A DNA stretch of 64,000 nt. Origin: Apium graveolens (taxonomy: Eukaryota; Streptophyta; Magnoliopsida; Apiales; Apiaceae). Location: assembly GCF_009905375.1 (NCBI RefSeq), contig NC_133650.1, forward strand, positions 61,829,628 through 61,893,627. Reading direction: 5' to 3'. The notes under the pieces are model-generated. The model ran no database searches. It was not told the DNA's origin and was given only the letters and a program-made list of their open reading frames with translations. This document shows positions 46,195-58,800 of the stretch, in pieces; position 1 is the stretch's first letter; the number at the start of each line of letters is the position of its first letter. Position numbers and translations under genes: made by a program.

Positions 46195-49100
46195 GGCAAC
46201 AGGAAAAACATCCTAGTTCTGAACAGTGGATGTTCAGGACATATGACTGGAAATAAAGCCCTGCTATCAGACTTTGTGGAGAAAGCTGGCCCAAGTGTTT
46301 CTTATGGAGATGGCAACATTGGAAAAACATTGGGATATGGCAATATCAAACTTGGGAATGTCTTCATTAAAGAAGTAGCTCTGGTCTCAGGACTTAAACA
46401 AAATCTGCTGAGTATAAGTCAAATCTGTGACAGAGGTTATCATGTGGATTTCTTTGAGGAACACTGTGAAGTTGTAAGTAAATCTACAGGCAAAGTTGTT
46501 CTGAAAGGATACAGGCGTGGTAACATTTATGAAGCCAAGCTTTCAACAAGTGTTGATGGTTCTGCAATCTGTCTGATGAGTAGAGCATCAATTGAAGAAA
46601 GCTGGAATTAGCACAAGAAACTCTCTCATTTAAATTTCAACAATATAAATGAGTTGGTCAAGAAAGATCTTGTGAGAGGACTGCCAAAGTCAGTATTTGC
46701 TCCTGATGGTCTTTGTGATTCTTGTCAGAAGGCTAAACAGAGTAAATCCTCATTCAAGAGCAAGACTGAATCATCAATTCTTGAGCCTTATCACCTACTA
46801 CATGTTGATCTATTTGGTCCAGTAAATGTCATGTCTATTGCAAAGAAGAAATATGCTTTGGTCATAGTGGATGAGTTCACCAGATACACATGGGTGTATT
46901 TCTTGCACACAAAAAGTGAGACTGCATCAATCTTGATTGATCATGTCAGGCAACTGGATAAATTGGTCAAAGACTCAGTAAAGATAATAAGGAGTGATAA
47001 TGGCACTGAGTTCAAGAATTTGATAATGGAAGAGTTCTGCAAAAACCATGGAATAAAGCAGGAATTTTCTGCTCCTGAACTCCACAGCAAAATGGAGTTG
47101 TTGAAAGGAAGAATAGAACTATCATTGAAGCTACACGTACAATGCTTGAAGAAGCAAAGCTTCCAACCTATTTCTGGGCTGAAGCTGTGCAGACTGCTTG
47201 TTTTACTCAAAATGCAACACTCATTAACAAGCAAGGAAAGACACCATATGAGATGGTGAAGAAAAAGAAGCCAAATATGAAGTATTTTCATGTATTTGGA
47301 TGCAAGTGTTTTGTTCTTAAGACTCATCCTGAACAGCTATCTAAATTTGATCTAAAAGCTGATGAAAGAATCTTTGTTGGATATCCACTTTCCACAAAAG
47401 CTTTCAGAGTCTTTAACTTGAGAACAAGAGTGGTCATGGAATCTATCAATGTCTCTTTTGATGATAAGAAGATTACCGGACTTGAAGATTTTATTGATCA
47501 TGATCAGCTGAAATTTGAAAATGAAGACTCAAATTCTGATACTGAAAATCCTGACAATATAAGTCCTGATACTGCAAACTCTGATGGATTAAACTCTGAT
47601 GTTATTGAAAATGTGGTGACTACGCCAAAGGAAGATGCACCTATGCAGGGGGAGCATACTCAAAATATTACCACATCTCAAGAAGCATCATAACATACAT
47701 CTGGCTCTTCAAGTTCTGATTCGTCAAGATCTGATAAGCCAAGTTCTGATAGTACTGAAAATCTAAATTCTGAAGAATCCAACTGAGAGAGCATAATTTC
47801 AGGGGGAGCATCAGAAAATGAAAATGAAGACAACATGGATCATGGGGGAGCATCCAGTTCTAGAGAGAACCTTCCATCTTCAAGGAAGTGGACTAATTCA
47901 CATACACCTGATTTGATAATTGGAAATCCTGATGCAGGTGTCAGAACTAGAACAGGTACTTCAAATGAATGTCTTTACAATTCTTTTCTTTCTCAGACTG
48001 AGCCAAAGAAAGTGGAAGAAGCTCTTCAAGATGCTGATTGGGTGCAAGCAATGCAGGAAGAGTTAAATGAATTTGAAAGAAACAAAGTCTGGACCCTAGT
48101 GCCAAGACCAAAGAACAGATCTGTTGTTGGTACAAAATGGGTATTCAGAAACAAAACTGATAGTGATGGCATAATTACAAGGAATAAGGCAAGGCTGGTT
48201 GCAAAAGGATATTCTCAACAGGAGGGAATTGATTATGATGAAACATTTGCACCAGTTGCTAGATTGGAAGCCATAAGGATATTTTTGGCTTATGCTGCTC
48301 ATAAAAAGTTTACTGTCTTTCAAATGGATGTGAAAAGTGCTTTTCTCAATGGAGAATTGGAGGAAGAAGTATATGTTGAACAACCTCCAGGCTTTGTAGA
48401 TTCCAAATATCCAGATTATGTCTACAGGCTTGATAAATCACTTTATGGACTTAAGCAAGCTACTAGAGCATGGTATGAGACTTTAGCTCAGTTTCTTCTG
48501 GAAAGTGGATTTAATAGAGGAACTATAGACAAAACACTGTTCTACCTCAACCATGGAAAGGACTTATTTCTGGTCCAGATTTATGTTGATGATATCATTT
48601 TTAGGTCTACAAATGACAGACTTTGCAAGAAGTTTGCCAAACTGATGCAGTTAAGGTATCAGATGAGTATGATGGGGGAACTTAGCTATTTTCTGGGCCT
48701 TCAAGTCAAGCAGAATGAAGAAGGCACTTTTATTTGTCAAACTAAGTACACCAGAAACTTGCTGAAGAAATTTGGAATACAAAATTGTTCAAGTGCATCC
48801 ACTCCCATGGCCACTGCAATAAAACTGGACAAGGATACTGGTAAATCAGTAGATATTACTGATTACAGAGTTATGATTGGCTCTCTACTCTATCTAACTT
48901 CTAGTAGACCTGATATAATGTATGCTACATGTCTTTGTGGAAGATTTCAAGCAGATCCCAGAGAACCTCACTTAACAGCTGTAAAAAGAATATTCAAGTA
49001 TCTTAAGGGAACAGCTGATCTGGGATTGTGGTATCCCAGAGAATCAGATTTTAAACTAATAGGTTACTCAGATGCAGATTTTGCAGGCTGCAAAATTGAC

Positions 49101-49538
49101 AGGAAAAGCACAAGTGGAAGCTGCCAATTTCTTGGAGGCAGATTGGTTTCTTGGTTTAGTAAGAAACAAAAGTCAATTTCCACACCAACTGCAGAAGCAG
49201 AGTACATTGCTGTAGGAAGCTGTTGTGCACAGATTCTTTGGATGAAGAATCAGTTACTGGATTATGGGTTAACATATTTCAAAATCCCTATTTACTGTGA
49301 TAATCAAAGTGCTATTGCTATGACAGGTAATCCAGTTCAACACTCAATGACAAAGCACATCATCATCGGGTACCACTTCATCAGGGAACATGTGGATGAA
49401 GGTTCAGTGGAATTGCACTTTGTTCCAACAGATCAACAACTAGCAGATATCTTCACCAAACCATTGTGTGAAGCTACTTTTACAAGATTGGTAAATGAAC
49501 TTGGAATGGTTTCAGGTTCTTTTTCTAAATCTACTTAG
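46189..49538 (+). pseudogene. pol: Copia-2 pol polyprotein (broken)
   Basis: Its order is protease ([12 protein letters not shown], with Asn in place of the catalytic Asp seen in Copia-1), integrase, linker, RT and RNase H. A TAG lies at 46609-46611. A one-base deletion near 47080, beside the third integrase catalytic position, shifts the frame until about 47142. Further stops are at 47691-47693 and near 47785. From 47835 to 49538 the RT/RNase H part is open for 567 codons with [16 protein letters not shown] and [10 protein letters not shown] identity to Copia-1 is roughly 93% by eye. Protease substitution, stops and frameshift mean no functional polyprotein. Confidence 0.92.
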
Positions 49539-50819
49539 TTTTGTTCTGATACATCAGACTTTATGATCAGTATTTACATAAATTACTCTCTTTGTGTATT
49601 CTGTGCTTAATTGAAAACATGCTTAAGTACTGACTGTTGTCTGATGTAACTTTCTAAACTCTGATAGTGATATGTCTGTTTATATAACTATTCAATCCTA
49701 TGAGGAAACCTGTGCTAGATGCTGACCTAGTAGTCTTTAATAAACTAGGGATCCCATGTTAGAAGTAATTATTTCTGTGGAAATCTATTGACACAAGCAA
49801 ATTCTGATATTGAGCCTAATTGAGTTTACTTTGTCTATCTTATTACTAAGTTACAAACTAGAATAATGCTTCTCATCTGTTAAGTTCTGATGCTAGTAAA
49901 TCTGTTGAATGTACTAAGTGCTGATAAACCTCTCTTATCAAAAGAAAAAGAAAAGAATCAAGGATTAAAATCAGGTACTCCTTTGAGATCTAGAATAAAA
50001 ATGTGGAAGGAACGACCCAAGTGCATTGCTGGTATTAAGTAAATATGCATCAGAAAAGCAAAATATTTTCTTGGTGACTTTTCACACTCTATGGTTACTG
50101 GAGAAATACTCTGATAATAGCATAAATTATGATAAGCAGTCGTGACTCACTTACACTGAGAAGCCACTGTAAAATAGAATTTAAAAAATGCACAAAATTA
50201 GCACAAAATAGTTGAGGTGGACTCAAGCATGAACTCATTCAATAGTAGGTTTCAGAATAATGACAGATTTTTAGTAAAGTTTTAGTTATGCCTTATTTCT
50301 AAGATGTACTGAAGTGAATCAGACTTTACTCTTTGTCTGATATTTAGCTTAATGCACACACTAAACACTCCATATGAATGATGAAAATTACTGTGGTGAT
50401 CAATGTTATTTTAGATGAACAGTTTCTGTGTCACATTGCACAAATTCTGAGGACAAATTCTGATTGCACGTTCTGATGATTAAGTTCTGAAGAATCTATA
50501 TCAGAATTTGTGTGAGGAGTTACTAAGATAGGCATTCATTTTCTGAGTTAAGAAATCATGTTCTGATATCTGTTAAGTTCTGATATAAGTCTAAGTTCTG
50601 ATATTAAAATCTGATCCTTTACTTGACTTATTTGTGGATAAAATCTAAAAATAGTCTCATTTTAAATCAGAATATGTTTGGGTAGAATATTAACAGTCAA
50701 TATCATTAGGGATAGTGGTTCATGTACATGTACAGTAATGTTTACTTGTTACTTGTGCACATTAAACCCTGACTTACACTTCTAATGACTGTTTTTCGTC
50801 TTCCCAGTCTAGGGAGACG
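49539..50819 (+). other. Noncoding region between pol and ORF3a, Copia-2
   Basis: 1.3 kb with no ORF, matching 19516-20788 of Copia-1. It is dense in TTCTGAT/TACTGA words, most obviously at 50454-50617, where AAGTTCTGAT occurs repeatedly. Confidence 0.6.
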
Positions 50820-50839
50820 AGGTAGAATTAACTCTACCT
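50820..50839. promoter_or_regulatory. 20-bp palindrome upstream of ORF3a (Copia-2)
   Basis: AGGTAGAATTAACTCTACCT, one arm mismatch from perfect symmetry, is the counterpart of 19496-19515. It lies 42 bp upstream of the TATA box. Confidence 0.65.
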
Positions 50840-50881
50840 GTTAGCATTAAATTTCCTTGCGTCTCCTGGCATTCTTTTGCC

Positions 50882-50888
50882 TATATAA
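50882..50888 (+). promoter_or_regulatory. TATA box of ORF3a (Copia-2)
   Basis: TATATAA within GCCTATATAAACAACC, about 80 bp before the ORF3a ATG at 50966. The counterpart in Copia-1 is at 19448-19453. Confidence 0.6.
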
Positions 50889-50965
50889 ACAACCACTTCA
50901 CATCAGCCTTCACATCAACTCTTTTATCACAAACTCACCTTCATTCTCTTTATATCAAAAACACC

Positions 50966-51187
50966 ATGGTCAATTATAACATGTTTTTGAACTATGAAAC
51001 ATTCAACATGGAGCTGAGCTGTGAAGCCTGGCAGCAGGAATGGCACGTTACTTCCATTCCTGATGAGATATGGGACTCAGTTCCCCAGGAGGTACTCACC
51101 CACCTCCTGTTCTTCTACATGGATTACCATCGCCATCTGGAGCGATTGGAGGAGGAAAGGCTGGAAGCTCTCCACCAGCAAGAGTGA
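50966..51187 (+). pseudogene. ORF3a of Copia-2, truncated by a stop
   Basis: The ATG at 50966 opens 73 codons ending at a TGA (51185-51187) where Copia-1 has an Arg codon and continues for 18 more residues. Shared segments include EIWDSVPQEVL and HLERLEEER. About 15 of 73 residues differ from Copia-1. Start, TATA box and palindrome are all kept. Function is unknown; no domain recognised. Confidence 0.7.
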
Positions 51188-51958
51188 ATCATCAGACTCG
51201 CTATTCAGTTTGTCGAGAGTAGGAAGAAGATATGATTTACTTTCTTCTTCCTGTTTTTCTTCATCGTCAGCCTTGCCATGCTTCTTGAGCTAGGACAAAG
51301 GCTGTTGATGTTAGGTTTAGCAGCTTAGGACAATCTTGTAAAAGTTCTAATGTAATTTAAATTTCATGAATGTATTCTCTTAATATATTAATGAAATTTC
51401 TTTTTTTTTGCAAGTTCTTATCTCTGAGATGTTTTGTAATGCATTGATAAATCCTGATAAATATTCATATTCTGATGACCATTTCAATTTTAATTTAAAT
51501 TAAGTTCTGATCTTACAATATCAGTACTTGTTTACTTGATTTATTTTGGTCATTCTCACTCGAATTTTTTTCAGAATATTGATGTTGGAGTGAAAAATAA
51601 TTGAATAAGTGGGAACAGTTTCAATTTTGAATTAAAACTGATTTACCTTGATTAATGAAATTACTGGGTAAGTGGAACGGTTTTTCCTTGAAAAACTGCA
51701 AGTGGGTAAGTAATGATTACTGTTTTCCCGCGCCCATTAACTATTCATTATTACTGCATGTCTGACAGGTGTCCAACGATTACATTTTTTTTCTTTTTAA
51801 AGTATAAGTAAGACAGAGAGAGGATTTTCTAATCTTTTATTCACTTTTATACTTTATCTCTCTATTTGCTTTTACTCTCTTTCATCTCCTGACGTTGGTT
51901 TTTCATATAGACATTTTATCAAACACCTAACAGGCACTCTTAAATCTCGATTATTTTC
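51188..51958 (+). promoter_or_regulatory. Spacer between ORF3a and ORF3b, Copia-2
   Basis: No ORF on the element strand apart from the leftover ORF3a tail. It contains the conserved CATGTCTGACAGGTGTCCAA followed by AAAGTATAAGTAAG, a TATA-like word about 155 bp before the ORF3b ATG. Its match to 18420-19106 suggests a retained promoter. Confidence 0.45.
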
Positions 51959-54900
51959 ATGGCACCTAAGGATTTGATCATTGATGGAGCTAAATTTGTT
52001 CCCAATAACTATGCTGCAATTCTTGATAAAGCTGAAGCTCCGTCTGAGTTGCATTTTGTGCAATATGCATTGACCCAACCTTCAACCTTTTCGAGCCAAC
52101 AAGTTCTGACATTTTAGAGGACTGGAAACTTTGATAATGGTGGTCCAAATGGTACTCCTAGTATTGTTTTCGAAGTGGATGATTCTACATATGGGGTAAC
52201 TCCTGGTACAATTCGCAAGGCCCTACATCTATCAGAAGGATGTACTTTTTCAACCCCGTAGGAATCAGCTCTTAAAGAGTTCATGGCTAGTTTGGGGTAT
52301 GAGCAGAGTTTGGCAAAGCTTGGGCAGTTGAAACGGGCTCATATCAGAAAGGAATGGAGCTTCTTCTTTGACTGCATCACTAAAGCTTTTGGGAATAAGT
52401 GTTCAAACTTTGATGCTATTCCTATAATGAGTCAGCACATCGGGTATGCTATCATTAACCAAACTCATTTTGATTTTGCAAATGATGTGATAAGTTTTAT
52501 TGGGGATAGGATGACAGAAGATAGGAATGTTGTCTACTTTGCTAGATTTTGTCAGCTTACTTATAACTATTGTTTTGCTGATGAATCCCAACCTATCACT
52601 GACTTAACTCCATCTTTCAAAATTGCAAAACGAGCCTTTAATGACTTGGTAAATGTTGATCTTAAGAAAAGGGTGGTTAGACCTTTACAGATTCCTCAGT
52701 CTGTAAAACAGATCTTGGTAAATGCCGATCCTGACACCTATAGATCTGTTTATCCTGATATCCAACCTACCACCACATCTCAAACACCACAGCAACCATC
52801 AGATCATACCACTCATACTACTCAACCATCCCTCAGAACATATCTCAAATCATATCTCTCCACTTCACAGACAGCTCAACCCTCATCCTCAGCACCTACT
52901 GTGAAGCCTTCATCTTCCAAGCTTAAGAGGACAAAGACTGTTCCTCAAACACCTCAGAAGAGAAGGAGGATTATTTTGAGAGATGAATCTGACAGTGAGG
53001 AACAGGTTTCTACATCAGAACCTGTTGTCAAAGAAGCTAAGAAAGTTGATTCTCAGAAGGATTCTGGAATTGGGGGATCTAAGCTTCTCAAAAGACTTAG
53101 AAGAATGACTGAAGCTCCCAAGGAATCCCCACCTTTAAAGAGATACAAGAAACAGAGAGCTAAAAGGCCAGTTTCAGATGATGAGGAAGCAGCAGCTAAG
53201 GAAGGAGATCAGGAATCTCTGATCTCACAAGAAAAGGAATCTGCTCAAGCCACTGCTTCTCCATTAACTCAAACTCAGGAAGCTACTACTGAAAAGGCCA
53301 ACACACCATCTGTGTCTCCTAAGACTGTATCTCCTGTTGATCCAGGCACAAGTGCTGATATTGATATCCAGAACTTGGTTGTGCCTGAAGTACTTTACTT
53401 AGAAGCTCCAACAACAACTAATCCATCAACAACACATGTTACTGATGCTACTCAAACTCCAGAATTATCCACTCCACCTTCTCTGCATGAAGATGCTGAT
53501 GATCTGAATATAAGGGAGCATCAGGATATGGCTGTTGATCAGAACTTGGAACCAGATCAGTAATTAAAAGATGATGCTGAAGCCTCCATTGCTACTCATA
53601 CTGTTGTTTTATCAGAAGATACTGATTCTGTAAGTTCTGATGCTGCAAATGCTGGAGATACTGGTGATGCTGCTCCAAATGCAGATGCTGATGAAGCAGG
53701 TCCTTCAGGACATGCACCTCAACAAACTGTTCTTAAATCTGAACTTGTTAAGAAGTTTGTTACAAGAGAAGCACCAGTGCCTTGGAGTGAAACTCCTGCA
53801 GGACAGGAGTGGACTAAGGAATGGAACTCAGTTACCTGTGCTCCAACTGCACAACATCTGGCTGAGCACTTGACAAAAGATGATGAGTTGTTAAATACTG
53901 ATGATTTTAAAACACAGCTTAGAGTCACTGCATTGAGTACTAAACATTTACAAGGTCTCCATTCAACTACTCATGCAGAGTTACATCACTTACGGGAAGA
54001 ATTAATGAAGCAAGAACAAGTTCAGAAGATTGACAAGAAAAAATTCTTCCAACCTACCTTTGACAGAGTTGCTTATATTGAGAAGACTCAAGAGTCACAA
54101 CAAGCTCAGATTGATGATATTCTGAAAAATCAAGCTTCTCAGCAATCTCAACTTAATGAAATCCAAGCCTCAGTGGAATTGCTTGTCTCTCTTCTCTTAC
54201 CTGCTGATGCCAAAAAGGGGGAGAAAGTAATTAAGTCCAAATACAAAACTGATAGGACACTGAAGGGGAAGGATGATGAAAAGGATGATCAAGGAAACCC
54301 TGGAATGGGAAGAGGTCATAGTCGAGGTAGAGGTTTTTCATCAAGAAAAGCTGAAATCACAAGTCACATGACAAGTTTTGATACTGGAAAAAGAATTAGT
54401 TCTGCTACTGGTAAAAGGATAAGTTCTGATGAACTTTTAGATCTCGATGAAGAAATGTCAAGACAGTTATTTCTTCAGGAAAATCCAGGAATGGACATGG
54501 AGAGTTTAATGGAAGAAGAAGCTAGAATGAAATCAGAAAAAGTCACATCTAAATCTGAAGCTTCTGGTAAAAAGACTCTTCCAAAACTCAAGGGCATTGT
54601 GATAAAAGAAAGGACAAATTATGAAGCAACCATGGCTGAATCACAACCGCAGATAGATCCAAGATCCAAGGGTAAAGAAAAAGTTGGTGAACGTATCAAG
54701 GTTTATGTGCCTCCTGTGGATGAAGAAATTACTGATGAAAATGATGATCTTGTTCTGACTTCAAGAAAAGTTTTTAAGACAACCTCTGACATGGCTCAAG
54801 TTGTTCAGAGTCAAGAGACAGTAAGTTCTGATATTTCGAAGAAGCAAGTAACCTCTGACACAGCTCAAGTTAACTTGATATCAGAACATAAATCAAAGAA

Positions 54901-55672
54901 ACTCCTACCAAGATTCACTAAAGCAAAACAGACTCAACCTTTGAAGACTGCTGCAAGTGGTTTTGAAGCAAGAGTAGTTACTGGAAAGGAAGCAAGAGAT
55001 AAAACTGGATCGGGGAGTGCTGATGAAAGAAGAATACAGAACACTACCAATGATCCAACTTCCTTGAGTGAACCAGGTATTGGAGCAACTCCTGAGAGAT
55101 TGAATTAACTAGAATCTGTACAAATGGTTTACCATACCTACTTGAAAGAACACATCTTGTTGTACTTCATGATAGATGGTAGGGTTTATCATATAAGGCA
55201 AAATGCCATTCCATTGAAGTATTTTGAAGAACTCGAGCATGTACTATTCTTACTTCAAGTGAATGACGGATTAACAGAAAGTGCTACAAACTATTTGAAC
55301 GATCAGATTTAGAGACAGAAAAGGCTTTATTCTGTTAAGTCTGACAACACATATCTTCCAAAGTACAGAGATCACGAGGGTGATATAGTTGAAATGAAGC
55401 CCAACACTGCTAAGATTATAACTACCTTTCTGGGTTACAGGGCTGTGGAATTCAATCTAGAGTCTGATAAGGCATATTTGATCAGGCTGGATCAGGATAT
55501 AAGAAAAGCTAAGATTAATGATCTCAGGGCTGCAATCTTTCAAATTGGTGAAGATACTGCATAACTTAAAGATGCTAAAAGGAGGATGATTGATGAACTC
55601 AGATATGCTGAGAGATGTTTGTTGAAGAACTATCTCAGAACAACTCCTGACATCAGAGAGATCAGAAGCTGA
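51959..55672 (+). pseudogene. ORF3b of Copia-2 (six nonsense mutations)
   Basis: A single frame of 1237 codons from the ATG at 51959 to the TGA at 55670-55672. Premature stops lie at 52115, 52259, 53561, 55106, 55310 and 55562, and a 27-base in-frame deletion lies near 52063. No frameshift is present, so this copy shows the family's full ORF3b length. Order: globular N terminus (RKEWSFFFDCITKAFGNK), basic motif LKRTKTVPQTPQKRRR near residues 321-337, acidic and Ser/Thr-rich linker, GQEWTKEWN, coiled coil (QASQQSQLNEIQASVELL), a Gly/Arg patch, SSDELLDLDEE, and the helical end. There is no membrane segment. Identity to Copia-1 is roughly 80%, less than for pol. Confidence 0.85.
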
Positions 55673-55865
55673 AGCCAAGTCAAGATCTACAACTGCTTAA
55701 ATTTTGATATGAATACAGACTGAAGTTGTTATCAGAAATTAAAGATTGGTAAAGCTTTAAGGACTGTAAGTTGTAGTTATCTAGTCTAATTCTCATGCAT
55801 TTGTACTTAATGTTTTTGACATCATCAAATATCTGTTAAACTTGTATATTATGCTAATTTACAAG

Positions 55866-55876
55866 TTGGGGGAGAT
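55866..55876 (+). other. Polypurine tract of Copia-2
   Basis: TTGGGGGAGAT abuts the 3' LTR. The same bases border the 3' LTRs of Copia-1 and Copia-3. Confidence 0.9.
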
Positions 55877-56461
55877 TGTTAGATATATTTGATAATGTCA
55901 TGACTAATATGATTTATGTTTAGATCTTACTTAAACAGGATAAATCAGTACTTACTGGAAGTCAGGACTTAAGGATATCAGTACTTATATTATCAGGAGA
56001 TAATCATCAGAAGATGGATATCAGAACTTAAGTACTGAAGGACGTTCAGATAAGGACAACAGCTGATTAAAGGAAAGAAGATCGAGATAAACATAAGTAG
56101 AGATATGCATGAAGAAGGAATTCTATGAAGAATAGAATACTTGGAAGAAAAGATATTTGATTGATATATATTAGGAAGCAGAATTATATTCCATATCAAT
56201 TAGAAATTATCTTGTAACTGTGTAGTATATAAACACAGATATAGGGTTTACACTATAAGTGTTATCATATTCGAGAAGATTATTCAATGTAACCCTAGCA
56301 GCTCTCATGATATTTGTTCATCACTGAGAGGTAACAGTTCCATAATGTAACATAATTTATTGTTTCAATAAGTTTTTTTCTATTACTTGAGTTATAAAAG
56401 TTCGATTTGATTGTACTATACACTGTATTCACCCCCTCTACAGTGTATGTGTGACCTAACA
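55877..56461 (+). repeat. 3' LTR of Copia-2
   Basis: 585 bp, about 18 differences from the 5' LTR, and followed by the second GCACA. Confidence 0.93.
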
Positions 56462-57124
56462 GCACACTATTCAAGTCATCTTTTCATTTAAATCACATTT
56501 AGAGATAGGTGTTTTCAGAAGTTAATTTTCCCCAAAACATAACTTTAACAACATTTTCAAATACGGGGGATACGTAACTTAAAACATTTATGTTCCATTA
56601 CGAGAATAAAACATTTAGTTATTCATATGCACTGAACCATAAAAGAATGGTCAGGGGTACTTGCCTTGCAAAGCTTTACAACTAATACTAATTGACTCTG
56701 AGCCGACTCAGACGCTCAGGCTTTAGCGCTTTACAATTTGACTAATCTGAATCCGACCTCAATGCTCAGGTCCTTTGCTTAGGAACCTCGCTACATTTGT
56801 CGACTAATCACTAGGTTATCTTTAGTTCGACTTCAATTCTTGAGTCCTTCGACTAGAACCTATAGAGCCAAAATACCCTATGTTAGACGTCTAGGTATGC
56901 TTGACATATCCTCAACACCAATTCTACCCAACGATATTCAAAGCCGACTCGTAATTATATACATTATTACAATACAATAACACATCCAACAATTAGGGTT
57001 CATGTTCTCAAGAAATCGATTTGGTGTTCATTTTCAGAAAATACGCATACTCGTCCTTTTACAAAATTAGGGTCATTGGGTTTTAACAAAACATTAACCA
57101 CCACATGCAATCACGTTTCGCACA

Positions 57125-57166
<42 letters not shown>

Positions 57167-58783
57167 TTATTTATACCCATTCGACGTTTCGATAATTACA
57201 GGGTATGTCCCGAATTTCCGAATTTAATTTCCAAAAATTCGGGCAGCACTTCCACTGTTTATCGGCCTACCCGTCGAACAACTCGACGTCAAATCACAAC
57301 AAACAATCCAACAATTTATTCCACCAATACATCTGAAATCTAGTTCGCGAATCCCAAACACCGATTTAAACAACTAATTACTATTACTAAATCTTATATT
57401 TATACTCATATTTATTTATTAATTTATAGGACTCAGAACAACGTCATCACTGTCCACTGTCGGCTGGCCGAGGCTCATCGCCGACGGCGGCAAAATTTAT
57501 TGGTGCCCGAACATATTCGGGTTTCCAAATAAATTTCGCCAATTAATTATGATTATTCCTTGCACGAAATTATAATTTATATCACGAACATTAGTCAATT
57601 ATTAATTTCCTGCAACAAAAATTTCATATCAAAGCACGCACAACAGATTGCAAGCCAGCAGAGCCAACAAGCGCTACACGAGCACAAGAACACCACCGAC
57701 CACAAACAACCGGCAAACCAACAAAATGGCAGCCACAACTTAGGGAAAAAGAGACACAATTAAACCCAATGCACAAACACATATACCATATATACATATA
57801 GATATATATATACATACGCAACAGGATAGCACAACCAAGAGGCGGTGAAACCAACCGAAAAAGATGGCCGGAAAATAGGCGTCGATCGGAACAGTTGAAG
57901 GAGGGAGAAAGAGACGAAGAGAGAGAGGGAATAGCGAGAGGAAGAAGGAGAAACAGAGAGATTGTGAGGTCAGGAGAGAGATGGGAGATATGTGAATGAG
58001 AGAGATAGAGAACAAGGCTCGTTTTTGGGGAAATAACAGAGAAGGAGGAAAAAGAATAAGGCTTGGACATGTATCAACACAGCATCCTGGGTATATTACA
58101 CGTGTCCCTGGCTCGGGTTTTATAAATATTTGGTTTATTTCTGGTTAAAATGATGCGCAAGCTGCTCGACAAAAATTCACCGAAAAATTACAAATTTCAC
58201 ACCAAAATTCTCAAAATATCCGAAAGTTAATAAAATAAAATTTTCACAATTTTTAAACCATTTTTGAAATGCAACTAATATCCGCATTTAACAATTAAAT
58301 GAAATAACTCACGGTTAAGATAAATCCTGAAAATTACCAAAGTAATTTTAAAATTTTCAGAATATTATGAACTTAATAAAATATGAGTTTCATAATTTTT
58401 GAAGATTTCCATAATTAAATATGGATTTTACCATTAAACACACTCAAAAAATCATTTATAAATAAATAATTAATGAAATATTGATTTCTCGATTTTATAA
58501 AGTCCTAAAAATAATTATTGAAATTATAAAGTCATAAAAACAATTTTAGAGACAATCCAAGTATTTATTGAAATAAAACTGCAATAACACCATTTTAATA
58601 ATGATACAAAATCATACAATTCAATGATTAATCACGCAATTTAATTCCATACACTAGTAATCACACACACATAGTAACAGAGTAATAACCTAATGACTGA
58701 ACCCACATAATTATTTTATTTTATTTAATTATTTATTCGATAATTACGCATTTAATAATAATAAAAATATACGAGTCGTTATA
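56462..58783 (-). repeat. Gypsy-C 3' LTR, second part
   Basis: It continues the LTR after Copia-2; bases from 56467 match 63838 onward of the right LTR as far as the window goes. It ends near 58783 at CGAGTCGTTATA, which looks like a mutated CGTTACA end. The two pieces total about 3.16 kb. It includes an AT microsatellite at about 57126-57174. A 148-codon minus-strand ORF at 57624-58070 is Ser/Leu-rich and not credible as a gene. Confidence 0.85.
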
Positions 58784-58800
58784 TTCTTTTCCCCTTAAAA
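58784..58800 (-). other. Polypurine tract of Gypsy-C
   Basis: On the element strand TTTTAAGGGGAAAAGAA abuts the 3' LTR. It follows an AGATTCTG-AGGACAGAATCT segment resembling the pol 3' ends of Gypsy-A (1-27) and Gypsy-B. Confidence 0.75.

Larger units (their letters stand above)
43194..56461 (+). mobile_element. Copia-2: full-length, decayed copy of the Copia family
   Basis: LTRs at 43194-43780 (587 bp) and 55877-56461 (585 bp) are flanked by the perfect duplication GCACA (43189-43193 and 56462-56466). The order is primer site, gag, pol, ORF3a, ORF3b, polypurine tract. Its 13,268 bp match the length of Copia-1 without its insert. The LTRs differ at about 18 positions (about 3%), and every long gene has stops or a frameshift. 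It is therefore older than Copia-1, and it gives the uninterrupted map of the family. Confidence 0.95.

Noticed and set aside
51959..55672. Calling ORF3b an envelope gene because of its place after pol
   Set aside because: No signal peptide, membrane helix or cleavage motif is visible, and basic nuclear-type motifs argue against it.
57624..58070. 148-codon minus-strand ORF in Gypsy-C LTR
   Set aside because: Ser/Leu/Phe-rich translation of GA-rich DNA within an LTR; no start context or domain.
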